Assembly (NCBI RefSeq): GCF_932526225.1
Contig: NC_064041.1
Location: 7,215,042-7,279,041, forward strand
Direction: 5' to 3'
Source of the DNA: Nematostella vectensis
Lineage: Eukaryota; Cnidaria; Anthozoa; Actiniaria; Edwardsiidae
DNA: 64,000 nt
Under the pieces are notes generated by a model. That model saw only the letters and a program-made list of their open reading frames with translations. It was not told the DNA's origin and did not search any database. Below, one piece after another: positions 40,237 to 53,893 of this stretch (within the stretch, counting starts at the first letter, position 1; each line of letters begins with the position of its first letter). The translations under genes and the position numbers were made by a program.

Positions 40237-43200
40237 TGATGATTATGATGATGATGGTGGTGGCGGTGGATCACACGATGTTTCTTGTAAAGACGACACG
40301 ATTGAGACGACACAAGAAACATCGTGTGATCCGTGGTGGTGGTGGTGATGGTGGTGGTGGTCATGATGATGATGATGACTTTGTGGAGGAGGAAGATATT
40401 GGTGATGACGGTAATTGAGATGACATGACGATGATGATTTAAATTTGAAGATACATTTCAGTCTATTATTTGGTACATATATTTATACCAAAATATCAAC
40501 ATAAGTATGGGATCAAATTTATTTTATTTACCGTTGCTAGCCGAGGAGAAGGGTGAGGAGAAAAAGTACACAAGATTTGTGGCAAAAAAGCTGATATATG
40601 GCTTACATAATTTTAAACAGCAAGACCCTTCAAAAATAGGTCCTTCTTATATAAAACCAAACTGAACTAGAAAAAAAATTGAAGGGGGGTTAAATATGTG
40701 TCCCATTTAAGACAAAGATGGGAGAAAAAATGGCCAATAAAATCATGGGAAACAAGATACGGTTTTCATTTACACACAAACTTTTATGCAATAAGAATCT
40801 CTTCAGCATGATTTGAGTTTATCGCTTGGCTAATAAATTCAGCCTCGAATCAGACGAACGAAAATCAAATGTAAACTAGTTAATAACATCACCAGCAAGA
40901 AAGGTCGCAATTATACTATTATGGTCTCCATTTAACACGAAGTTTTACATGATAATGGTTTAAGCCTGGTTTAAGGGTTTTTTTCTCGGCGAAAACAGCA
41001 TCTAAAGCCAACAGGTAGCATTCTCTGCGATAAGATGTCCCCGACAGTATTGCGAGCGGAAAATTAAAAGTGACATCATTTACCGACAAGACGTTCAGCC
41101 AATAGAAGCCAAGGAACGAGGCTAGGATTCTCCCAGTGCAACTTTTTGTGCACTAGGCATTTTCTTTGTGCACTAGACATTTTCTCCTGTATTTTAGATA
41201 ATGTCTCATACATTTACTGTATTTTTGGCTGCAAAAAGGGAGGCGGGCCCCCTAGGCCACCCCCTGGCCACGCCCCTGCTAGGTGTATGTCTATAAACAA
41301 TTTGGTTAAAAAGTTTTAACAAACAATCAAATACTGGAAATTTAATTTATTTAGTCTATAGTGAAGAAATAACAGCGCCAGGTATTGAGTTTTTTATCAC
41401 TTTCATTGTGACACTCAAGTATATCGATAGTAATATTTCATTGTAATCAGTTAAATGCTGTAGTGTTGGACGATTTTCCAACTCGTAGATGCATTCTCCA
41501 CTTTTTAGCTCGCTTGGTCTGCTTCGCTCGTTGATTGATACGGCTGTAACACTAAATACATTGAATTTGGATAATAATCACTTTGATGTTCTATTGTTGG
41601 TTTCTCTTTACCTTCCAGATATTCAAAGGGGCATGGGGGAGATATGTGGCATTCAAAAGACGCATACATCCGCATATCTTCACACGGTACATACGGATAG
41701 TTCAGAAGAGCGCGTACAATCATCCATCCCTGCGCGTGGAGATCTATGGATGCGGTACGTGAAAAAAAAAAAAAAAAACTTGGATGATCGTCGGCAACAA
41801 CTTTAAACTTAAGGGATAGCATTTTCGGGTGGTTACCATCAATTCTGACCCCTAATAGCAGGGGGTGTGGTACTGGGGGCACCCCCTCCCCCCCAAATAT
41901 TTTAAACAAATATAAGGAAATGACCATTAGGAGCCTGGCTGTATCCCCAATATTTTCTTACTGTTTCTGTATCGTGTCCCAAACATTTCAAGGCCTGCAA
42001 CACCACTGCCTAAGATATAAGACATTGGTTTGTTCGAAACAATTTCTATCCCTACCGTTGGTGTCAGCGATGAAAAAGCTGAAAGTTATAAGCGCTCAGG
42101 TGACTTGTTGTTTACTGTGGAAATAAGTTTCAAGACGTTTGGGTCACCATTAGTGTTAGACACACTAAGAGAATAACAGAGTCCAGTCAACTCTTTGAAC
42201 ACATGCTGATAAAAGTGGGTAAATTTTACAACCAAGAATATAAAAAATTCAACGCGTCTACTGTTATGGGAATCCCCCTCCCCACTCTTAGGTAAAGGGT
42301 CGGTTTTCATGTAAGGAGGGTTACACTTCTAAGAGAGTTGCATTTTTAGGAGGGCACCCTTCACTGGTGTTTTTTCTCCGGTTCGTTTAAATACACTGTT
42401 GGGTTACAGGCGAGTAAACGATCGCGGTAGGGCTGTCCTCATAGAAGGGTCACTTTTACCTCTTGGTTGCCGTGTGATCTTCTTAGATTTACTTCAGATA
42501 GACCCGGATATCGCTCGGGTTATCTTTTCATCCCACTAGATGCATAATCATCTAATGAGGGTCTATACAGTTGCTTGACTTAAATCGGGTCATAGAAGAT
42601 CCGTCAAAACAGTGTTATCCATATCTGAATGAAAAATACTCTGGAAATCTATGGTAAAATTAACTAGAGTCAGCATGCAAAAAAAAACTTCATCCATAAT
42701 TCATCTACTTTAATGATAATGTGCGGGAAAGATTAAAAGAAATCGTCGTGGCATTTTCCTTTTTATTTGTGATTGTGCCCACATTATTTTTTTCTATTTC
42801 ACTGATGTTTCCACTGCACACACGCGAATGAATCCGTTTAATGCTCTTTTTTTCAGACTGCACAGAGGTTCTAGCTATAACCAATCTGACCGCTTCCAGT
42901 GAAGAGTCTGGTGCCGAGGTTACCAAAAATTGGCTTCTGTCAGCGGCATGGTGCGCACGCGCAGATGACACAACTCCTTATTTGGAAGCTGACTTACAAA
43001 CACCTCAAGTCATAACGTCCATACTGACGTTCGGGCACCCTGTGTCGGAGGCTTATGTTGCAAGTTATAGTGTATCGTTCAGTGAGGATAAGAAAACATG
43101 GCAAAAGTATGTGGAGCGGGACTATCTGCAGAAGGCGATGGGTGCGATAACAAAGGTAAATCAACGAAAACTGTGGGAAAATATTGCGACTTACCTAAAA

Positions 43201-46200
43201 CCCAAGGATCAATGCTGAAAGAAGCACCTGCTCTTGAAATTAAACTGAAAAACGGTTAGTGAGTTAAAATGTATAAGCAAAACTTAATAAAACGGTCCAG
43301 TGAGTTGGTGTAAAAGCAAAAGTTAATAAAACGGTCAGTGATTTAGTGTATAAGCACTTGCACTGGAGATGGTACCAAGGGCCGTCATACCTAGCAGTTT
43401 CCTCCGCACCCCCCACCCCCCTAGTAATGCTAATGCGGTGTCCTCGGGAAGACTGGACCAACGGCTAAATGTCCTTTCAGATAAAACTAGATGGATTCAC
43501 AGCCCCTAATCTAACGATAGATGAGGCTATGAAAGTCTGGTGTCGTCCTATTATGTTTTGTCTCATTATGTTGCAGATCATACAGCGTAACTTTACTCAC
43601 GAGGGGCACGTGGTAGATCTGCAGTTTCCATTCAAGGCCCGTTATGTTCGTGTTTGGCTAGGTAACATGACAAGCGGAAGATGCATGAAAGTGCAGTTTT
43701 TCGGTCGTGACGGTAAGAAAAAAAAGCAAAGTTTACAAAGATGACAATGATGATGACAGTGATGATGATGATGATGATAACAGTGACAAAGAGTAAGAGG
43801 ATAGTTTTAAGCATAGATGAAAAAGTTCATTTCAAGAAGGTTTTAATAACAAGCTTGTTTCGAGCCAATCACTTTCTTGTAGCCCCAAAATGATTTTAAA
43901 GTATTTAGCAGATCATTACAATGACCCATGTCTAGTGCCACACCCGCAATTACAAGCCCTGTTCCGGATTCACTTCCGTTTCAATGCAAATTTGGGTCGA
44001 AGTTATTGAATTGAATTCAAAGGTAAAACATTGGTTTGACGAGTTATGCATCAATTAGGTCAGCGTAAAAGCAGCGAACCTGAATTATATGACTTTAAGG
44101 TAGAGGAGACTTTTGTGACACCCTGATATTCATTTTTTTTTTTTGTATTTTGTACTTAGCATGCAAAGCAGACCTTGGTATGCAAACATCCTTAATCCCT
44201 GACTCGTCAGTCTCCGCATCCAGCACCCGTAACCTTGGTTACAAACCTAGCTTTGCTAGGATTGGGCGTCACTATGGTAACGGAGCTTGGTGCGCTGCTA
44301 ACGATACTCTTGGAGAGTATCTACAGGTACGGTGTAGCGCCCGCAAATGTAATAATAACTCGACTTGTATGTCCTGTTTAAGAGGGCCACTAGACTTGTA
44401 TGTCCTGTTTATAGAGGACCACTTGACTTGTATGTCGTGTTTATAGAGGGTCACTTGACTTGTATGTCCTGTTTATAGAGGGCCACTCGACTTGTATGTC
44501 TTGTTATCCGTGGGCAACTTGACTTGTATGTCTTGTTATCCCTAGGCAACTTGACTTGTATGTCTTGTTATCCGTGGGCAACTTGACTTGTATGTCTTGT
44601 TATCCGTGGGCAACTTGACTTGTATGTCTTGTTATCCGTGGGCCACTTGACTTGTATGTCTTGTTATCCGTGGGTCACTTGACTTGTATGTCTTGTTATC
44701 CGTGGACAACCTGACTTGTATGTCCTGTTATCCGTGGGCCCCTTGTATGTCCTGATATCTGAGGACCACTTGACTTGCATGTCCTATTTATAGAGGGCAA
44801 CTTGACTTGCATGTCCTGTTGTCCGTGGGCCACTTGACTTGCATGTCCTGTTTATTGAGGGACACTTGACTTGTATGTCCTGTTTATAGAGGGGCACTTG
44901 ATTTGTATGTCCTGTTTATAGAGGGCTACCTGACTTGTATGCCCTGTTATCCGTGGGCCACCTGACTTGTATGTCCTGTTATCCGTGGGCAACTTGACTT
45001 GTATGTCTTGTTATCCGTGGGCAACTTGACTTGTATGTCTTGTTATCTGTGGGCAACTTGACTTGTATGTCTTGTTATCCGTGGGCCACTTGACTTGTAT
45101 GTCTTGTTATCCGTTGGCCACTTGACTTGTATGTCTTGTTATCCGTGGGCAACTTGACTTGTATGTCTTGTTATCCGTGGGCAACTTGACTTGTATGTCT
45201 TGTTATCCGTGGGCCACCTGACTTGTATGTCCTGTTATCCGTGGGCAACTTGACTTGTATGTCTTGTTATCCGTGGGCAACTTGACTTGTATGTCTTGTT
45301 ATCCGTGGGCAACTTGACTTGTATGTCTTGTTATCCGTGGGCCACTTGACTTGTATGTCTTGTTATCCGTGGGCCACTTTACTTGTATGTCATGTTATCC
45401 GTGGGCAACCTGACTTGTATTTCCTGTTATCCGAGGGCCCCTTGTATGCCCTGATATCTGAGGACCACTTGACTTGCATGTTCTATTTATAGAGGGCCAC
45501 TTGACTTGCATGTCCTGTTATCCGTGGGCCACTTGACTTGCATGTCCTGTTTATAGAGGGCCACTTGACTTGGATGTCCTGTTTATAGAGGGCCACTTCA
45601 CTTGTATCTCTTGTTATCCGAGGGCCCCTTGTATGCCCTGATATCTGAGGGCCACTTGACTTGCATGTCCTTTTATCCGTGGGCCACTTGACTTGCATGT
45701 CCTGTTTATAGAGGGCCACTTGACTTGCATGTCCTGTTTATAGAGGGCCACTTCACTTGTATGTTTTGTTATCCGAGGGCCCCTTGTATGCCCTGATATC
45801 CGAGGGCCACTTGACTTGCATGTCCTGTTTATAGAGGGCCCCTTTACTCACTGTCTTTACCAATCAATCCTTCAGGTTGATCTCGGGTTTCTTCATCGCG
45901 TCACGGGGGTAGCGTTACAGGCCAAGCTGAAAGACACACAAGGTTTCGTAGAAGCTTGGGTGAAGCTGTTCATAATATTCTACAGCTCGGACGGAAGTAC
46001 CTGGAACGAGCACAAAGAAAATGGAGAATCTAAGGTAAAATCAACTTAACAGGATTCAAGGTGAAACAACGTAGCCGAATCTGTAGTTTTGTGACTGCCT
46101 CGAATTGCAAACTAAAATTCTTCTCGTCGATTGGAATTATTACTTAATCGCGAACCCTTCTAAAAGAATCAATGACGAATAAGTGACCATAACACAAGCT

Positions 46201-49200
46201 GGTTTAAAGCCAACCCACATTTACCAAACGAGATGAGGATTTATCTGCCCTACTCCCTGCTATTAATATAAACCCAAGGTTTTTAAGACCCCGTCCTCAC
46301 CTACCTGTTTTTGTTTGAAAACGAAAACATTTTGTTCCGTTTCCAAACAGCAGTCTCAAGACGCGTTTTGCCTTCAACACGGCCCGTCCACACGGAAACA
46401 TTAAAAACGATACAAAGAAATAACAAGCTCTAGCGTATGCGTTTGTACGCTACTAGTTTGCTCTTTTAACTCGCGCTTACCACGTCATCCAGGCGCGTAC
46501 CAACATTGGCTGAGGGGGGTGCAGTCATTATGAAAAAGCGTCAGATGTTTAGATGTAGATGTTTTATTATTGGTACCATAAAACTTTTTTACATAGGTTG
46601 TTTCAAACAATAAATTTCTATACTTTCTTTCCTCATTATATTTCCTTATTTCCTTTCCTTATACACATACACAGAAAAATGTGCAACAGCCTTTTCCCCT
46701 TTTTTTTGGCGGGTTTAAGAGTAGATGAAGAAGCTGTTCCCTGTTGTGGAAAAAGCGTCATCCGGGCGCGTACCAACATTGGCTGAGGGGGGGAGGGGGG
46801 TGCGCAGTCGTTATGAAAAAGCATAGAATTTTAAAAAAAATTTTAAATAAGAAATAACCTAATATTTGCCCGCCAAGGGGGAGGGGGGGTGCACACGCGC
46901 ACTCTGCGCACCCCCTGTGTACGCGCCTGTCATCGAAAGAGTATCATTTTTAAATTGTTCCACACTGAGCATTTTCAGCCGTTTCGGTCATCGTTTTCAC
47001 GTTAACGCGTGGACGATAACCGTATTCGTAACAAAAATTTACATGGTTTGTGGAGGCTTTGGCGATATTTTCGAAATTTTTTGACGCATAAAACATAAAG
47101 ATACAAATAAAAGGTGTGACTGCCCCCCTCCCATACAAATAAAAGGTGTGACTGCCCCCTCCCATACAAATAAAAGGTGTGACTGCCTCCCTCCCATACA
47201 AATAAAAGGTGTGACTGCCCCCCCTCCCATACAAATAAAAGGTGTGACTGCCCCCCTCCCATACAAATAAAAGGTGTGACTGCCCCCCTCCCATACAAAT
47301 AAAAGGTGTGACTGCCCCCTTCCCATACAAATAAAAGGTGTGACTGCCCCCTCCCATACAAATAAAAGGTGTGACTGCCCCCCTCCCATACAAATAAAAG
47401 GTGTGACTGCCCCCCTCCCATACAAATAAAAGGTGTGACTGCCCCCCTCCCATACAAATAAAAGGTGTGACTGCCCACTCCCATATAAATAAAAGGTGTG
47501 ACTGCCCCCCCTCCCATACAAATAAAAGGTGTGACTGCCCCCCTCCCATACAAATAAAAGGTGTGACTGCCCCCCTCCCATACAAATAAAAGGTGTGACT
47601 GCCCCCCCTCCCATACAAATAAAAGGTGTGACTGCCCCCCTCCCATACAAATAAAAGGTGTGACTGCCCCCCCTCCCATACAAATAAAAGGTGTGACTGC
47701 CCCCCCCTCCCATACAAATAAAAGGTGTGACTGCCTCCCCCTCTCATACAAATAAAAGGTGTGACTGCCCCCCTCCCATACAAATAAAAGGTGTGACTGC
47801 CCTCCCTCCCATACAAATAAAAGGTGTGACTGCCCCCCCCTCCCATACAAATAAAAGGTGTGACTGCCCCCCTCCCCCCTCCCATACAAATAAAAGGTGT
47901 GACTGCCCCCCTCCCATACAAATAAAAGGTGTGACGGTCAACTTGAAAGTTAAAAACTCGGCTTATCTACAGGTAAAGGAGTTTCCCGGTCCCTCGTCCA
48001 AGTACGACACCTCAAAGGTGGACCTCACGCCTGCTGTCTATGCTCGGTTCATACGCATAGCGGCGATAAGCTGGGAGACACACGTATGCATGAGAATCGA
48101 ACTTTATGGATGTCGAGGTAAGCATTTGTATGTCTGTGTATGAATCGCGCTTTATGGATGTCGAGATAAGCATCAAAATATCTGTGTGTGAATAATTCTT
48201 TATGAATGTGGAGGTATGCATTAAGAGTAAGTGTGAATTGAGCTTCATGGATGTCGAGGTAAGGCTCTCGGCTCTGTTCACCGATGACTTCAAGTGCTAC
48301 AACACTGTCACCACCGTGCAAGACTGTGTCTCGCTGCAAGAGGATCTAAACGCCATCCACAGCTGGAATGACGCCTGGAGGCTAAAGTTCAACGCAGAGA
48401 AGTGCGAGATCCTCACTATAACTCGCAAGCATGCTCCATGCTCCACATGCTATCACTGTTACTAGTGACCTCAAGTGGGAATTCCACATTCGCAATGTCA
48501 CAGCAAAGGGTTTTAGAACACTAGGATTTCTACGCCGCCATTGCCTAGATACATTTAGCGAGAACCACAAGCACACGCTCTACCTCGCGTTTGTACGGCC
48601 ACATGTAGGTTATGCTAGTGAAATTTGGGCACCTCAGGCTATAGAGAGCATAAAATTTACTGAAAGGCTACAAAGAAGCGCAACTAGATTTATTTTAAAC
48701 ACCAGTATACAGGACTCTATCCCATACAAGGAAAGGCTAAGTAAACTGAACCTGCTACCGCTATCCTACTGGCATGAGATGAAGGGCATCTTCTTTTATT
48801 ACAAATGCCGTGAAGGCTTTTACAATTTCAACATAGAATCGTTTGTCAAATCTAAGTCAACAAGACTAACCCGCCACAGCTCTGCACTCGATCTCTCTTT
48901 TCCTAAATGTCGCACTAAACTTTTTCAATCAAACTACTTCAATCGTATCCCTAAACTGTGGAATAATCTATCTACGTCTACTCGCTCTGCTAGCTCACTT
49001 AACCAGTTTAAATCCTGTTTAACCCTCCACTGCTTATCTGCGTTTACTAACAGCTACGACACAGATAACACAGATAACAGATAACACTAACACCTGGAAA
49101 TCCATTTGCCCCAAGTGCCCCCTTTCCCGCAACCTTACTGTCTCTTCTGCTCGTAACTGCTGCTACTATGTCAATTTTATCACAATTTTATATTATTATT

Positions 49201-52200
49201 GTTACAAACCATATTTTCTACATAGTTGTTAATATTTTACCTATCAATATCCTTATTTTATATTATTGCTCACATAGTTTAGTTAAACAGATTTAGATTA
49301 GATTAGTTATTAATTATATATATTTTCTTACATTCCCAGAAATAAGGGACATTAGCCAGCGGTTTCTCTGGGCTCACAGTTTTCTAAGCCCGCGAGGAAT
49401 AACAGCGGTATCACAAATAAAAACGAGATTCCGGTCAGCACAGGGGCTTCCCTTTTGTTGTTACACTCTAAGTTTTTAATCAGGTTGACTAAAATTCCTA
49501 ATAAAAGTAGTATAAGCGGTATTTAAACGTGCAAGGGGCATCTCTGATTTGATACGTCCAATGATAATGGAAGTGCGGCAGTCTTGCTGAGGTTGGAAAA
49601 CATTATATGCGCAAATAAAAAAATGTATTTTAGAAAGGCTTTATGGTTCCCCTGTGTCTATCCCAGAAAGCCGTGGGGCCGTTTAAAAACAAAATGGAGA
49701 ACGGACGAAGAGAGAGAAGTTGTTCTTGCGGAGCGCACAGTTTTCCTTGCTTCAGTCTGTATCTTAAAGACAACAATAATGGTTACAGAACTAGGCATAA
49801 CTACATCAAATGTTATTTCTTCGGGAACAAGATTGGGAGGCGCTACTGCCTATTTTATTGGCCAATTTGATGGAAGGATAGTCGATTTACCAATTTCGAG
49901 TCCTGCACCTGTGATGCAGCGAACAGTTCTACCTTTTAAACGACTACTTTTATGCCCGATTTCAATGAAATTACAGAGAATGTATGGAGGATTGTATGCT
50001 CTCAAGCGAACAAAAGTGCAATGTCCAAGGAACAATTATAGGGCTTTCTCTGGCATCGTTTGAACGTAAAGTGTATCACTCGAATGGCAAGGGTTTTTTT
50101 TCGAGTCCTGCATCGTGAGCCCAAAATCTCTGAAACGAGAAAATTTGATAAATTGTGATGTCTCCCCACATTTCCTTATAATAAATGGCAGCCATTTTGA
50201 CATTGTATGTGCACTATTACGCATGCGTGGCGGACATGTTGTCTCTTATTTCTGGGAATGAGTTTAATCTTAGTCGGAAGGGTGCACTTTCTGTGGAGCC
50301 TAGCTCTGTTGTGTTCCCCCCACCATTTATATTTAGTTAGTACGATTTAGTCTTTTTTTTTTAACGGTGAAAGTTTGTAAATAAATAAAAAAGCATTAGG
50401 ATGTCCTGTGTGAATCGCGCTTTGTGGATGTCGAGGAAAGTATTAGAATTCCTGTCTGTGAATCGAACTTTGTGGATGTAGAGGAGTCGAGGTAAGCATC
50501 AGGATTCCTGTGTGAAACGCGCTTTGTGGATGTCGAGAAAAGCATTAGAATGCCTGTCTGTGAATCGAACTTTGTGGATGTCGAGGTGAGCATTCGAATG
50601 TCTTTGTGTGAATCGAACACTATGGATATGTCATGGTAAGCTTTTCCTGTTGAACCACAGCCTGTGAAAATGCTTATATGTTGAATAACAGCTGTGGAGA
50701 TATAGTAACACTCTGTTGAGTCCACAGCCTGTGAAAATGCTTATATGTTTAATTACAGCTGTGAAGATATAGTAACACTCTGTTGAACCACAGCCTTAAT
50801 ATTGTTATACATTTTGTTGAACCACAGCCTGTGGGGATGCTTTGGGTCTTGAAGACTTCAGGATTCCTGACAATGCTATTACTGCAAGTCGTACGAACGG
50901 CAACTTCCTCCCGAAGTATGCACGGTTCGGCTATGACCAAATTGGATGGTTTCCAAGCAACAAGGATCTGGATAACTACCTCCAGGTACGCGGAACAACA
51001 AGGTGGAAGAGTGGTTTTACTTTTAGCATTTTTCTTTCTTTGCAACACTAATTTCGCCGCCATAAGCCGCATAAGTCATAAGCCGCCGCCATCTTGGAAG
51101 CAAAAAGCTCCCTCCCCTCCCCCAAAAACAGTGTTTATTCTACATGCACGCTGGAATTGGACGTCGGGATTCTTTCGTTGGCCGGTAATTAGACTTGGGC
51201 TTCCCTTGGCAGTCAGGGATACAAAAGCGGCCATGAATTTTCGCACTTGCCCGCGTTTACGATAATTTTGAAAGGTATTTTGAAAGATATTGAAAAATCC
51301 TCCTTTGATTTATACCGCGAATACGATGGCGAAAACAAAGAACTGTTTGGTAAGAACGACGAATTGTTATCCAATATTTTACGGGTTTTGCTTTTCGTGG
51401 CTTTTAAAATTAGTCAATCGATGATAAAACAACTAACAAACACCCAAAATAGGCCATTCCAGCTATAAGATTGCGTGTGTTTAATAATAGAAACCTACCT
51501 CAACTACCCGCGCTTTTTTAAGCTTACATAAAACGAAGCGTGGCTGCATGCCGGTAGTTGAGGTAGGTTCCCATGGTAAGTGCACGCATGGTTTTATAGC
51601 TGGAATGGCCAATTGCCATTGCCCGATGACTGTTAACAGGTAAAGGCTTTATTTACAAATACAACTGAGCAATTCGATAGCTACAGTTTGCAGTATTTTA
51701 TATTTTTCCACAGCAATGTCCAGTCCAGAACTACTATGATTGCGAATAATTGTACCAGAAATAAGATTAAATCGATTGCTACATGATTAATAGCCAAGGC
51801 AAAAAGCTATGTAGGGAGTAAAAACACAAGCAAAAGCATATTTTATCAAACTGCAAACATGTCAAAAACATATTATCTTTATATGTTCAATTTTGAAAAA
51901 TTGCATTGTGAAACATATGCTTTTTGGATTTACTTTGATTATAACTTCAAAACAGAGAGGATGACCAAACTTTTTAGCGTGAAAGTCGATGAGGGATTTC
52001 TCACTCCAAAAAAAACTATTTATAATAATGATCAGGGTATTTCTCTACACTGTCACCATATCCCAAGTGGAAAGTTTTGCTTTTATGAGATGCACTGAAA
52101 CATATAATACTGCACTGAAACATATAGTAATGCAGTGTACTTCTCTACAGAAGCTATCATGAGGGAGAAGCAGTAGATAATAAATTCTGTATAGTACTTC

Positions 52201-53861
52201 TATACGTTAATGCATGAACAGTAATCATTTCAATAGCTATTTTTATAGCCATAAGACCCAAATAGCTTACTTGGAAAGTACAGGAATACAGCTAGGGATG
52301 AGCACAGGGATTGCGCCCCTTCCCACTCAACCACATACAGTCTCTTTTAAAATATACTTTTTTTCATGATAACAATGCCTGCACACATCCCCTCCCCAGC
52401 TAATTGTCTGGCTGCATGAGGTGCTTTTGATAAGAACAGCCTTTGAAGGTCAGACAGACAGTGCCTTCAATAAAAAAATTCTTTTGTTTAATATGATAAT
52501 ACTAGAAGGAATTTATTTTTGTTCCTTTACAAACTTATAAACAGATAAATACAGAGGAACCATGAAACAAAGGGTTAGTGCTCAGCCCAGAAATTTAATA
52601 ACAGGGGCGTAGCAGGGGGTGGGGTACTGGGGGCATATGCCCCCCCTCCCCCCAATATTTTCGACAATTATAAAGAAATGACCAAAAGCGGCGTGAGTGT
52701 GCCCTCCAATATTTTCGTAATGTTTCTTTATTGTGCCCCCCCCCCCCCCCCCCCCAAATCTTACGCGGCCAGCTACGGCTCTGAATAATCAGCCAATCTT
52801 TCAGTTCGAGCACTTCACTTCTCTGTAAGAACTTATATTTTATTCTTTTTTGCAAGGCCTTAACAGACAAAAAAGCGTGTAGAATGACCATCCAGATTTA
52901 TGAAATTACCTTTGTTTCTTTTGATGAATAAAATAATATCGTGTTGTTACACAAATCTCATTGTCGGGGTCTAGAGGTGTGGCGTCTTGTCTTGCTCTTG
53001 CTGGCCCTTGAAGTACAACATTTAAAGCCGCATTGTCACCAGTTTACTTCCGGAGGTCCGACGGAAACCTCAACCGTTAAAAGACAAAAGAATCCATTTT
53101 AATCCGAGATATATAACAGGCCATCCGTTCTAAATTATCAATCACAACCTCAAAGAAACTTCCAAAAGACACACTGCTTTCAATATTTTGAAATATTTTT
53201 CGCGTTTTCCGTTAAAAATCATCGGAGATTGTTACGTAATCGACCGGAAGTAAACTGGTGACAATGCGGCTTTAAGGTACCACGGTTTGAAAGCACTATT
53301 TCACTCAGTGATTGTAAACTGCCTTGACTAGTTTCAAGGCTAATACGGCTCATTCTAAATTTACTCTTTGGCCCTCTTAAAATTCCCTTGGTCTTCTTAT
53401 TGTTATCTAGTAATTAGGTACTAGTAAAATGGATAAAAAAATCAATAGGACTTCTTTATTTATCAGGTGGATCTGGGGAAGAGTATGGTTGTCACGGGAG
53501 TGGCAACTCAGTTTGTACAGCAGAGAACCCTGGAGCTAAAGGAATATGCCCTCGAATTCAGCCAAGACGGGACCACATGGACAATGCACAAGAATAACAG
53601 TGGGAATGTGGTAAGGGGATAAATAATTGACTTACACTACGGAATCACGTGATTTGGTGTTGCAAACTCGCGCGCGCTCCAGCATTTTGGCGGCAAAATA
53701 ATTCAGCGCACACAAATCAGCCAGAAATAAAAGACAGAAAAGGCTCACGGTTGCTACTAATACTAATAAAGAATATGTAAAACAATAAAACAATGATGGT
53801 GGGGGTAATTTTGCTAACGTTATTTTGCTAATGACTGTATGTTTTGATTTAAATGATGAAG

Positions 53862-53893
<32 letters not shown>

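Noticed and set aside
46950-47921. Minus-strand ORFs of 323, 295 and 224 aa rich in GGSHTFYLYGR
   Set aside because: Products of the roughly 30-bp minisatellite in the domain 13 intron.
49584-50063. 159-aa ORF inside the nested inverted-repeat element
   Set aside because: No transposase or other motif recognised; overlaps other short frames and lies wholly within a non-autonomous element.
51859-52098. 79-aa ORF MSKTYYLYMFNFEKLHCETY...
   Set aside because: Lies in the domain 14 intron, no family, signal or splice support; probably transposon debris or chance.
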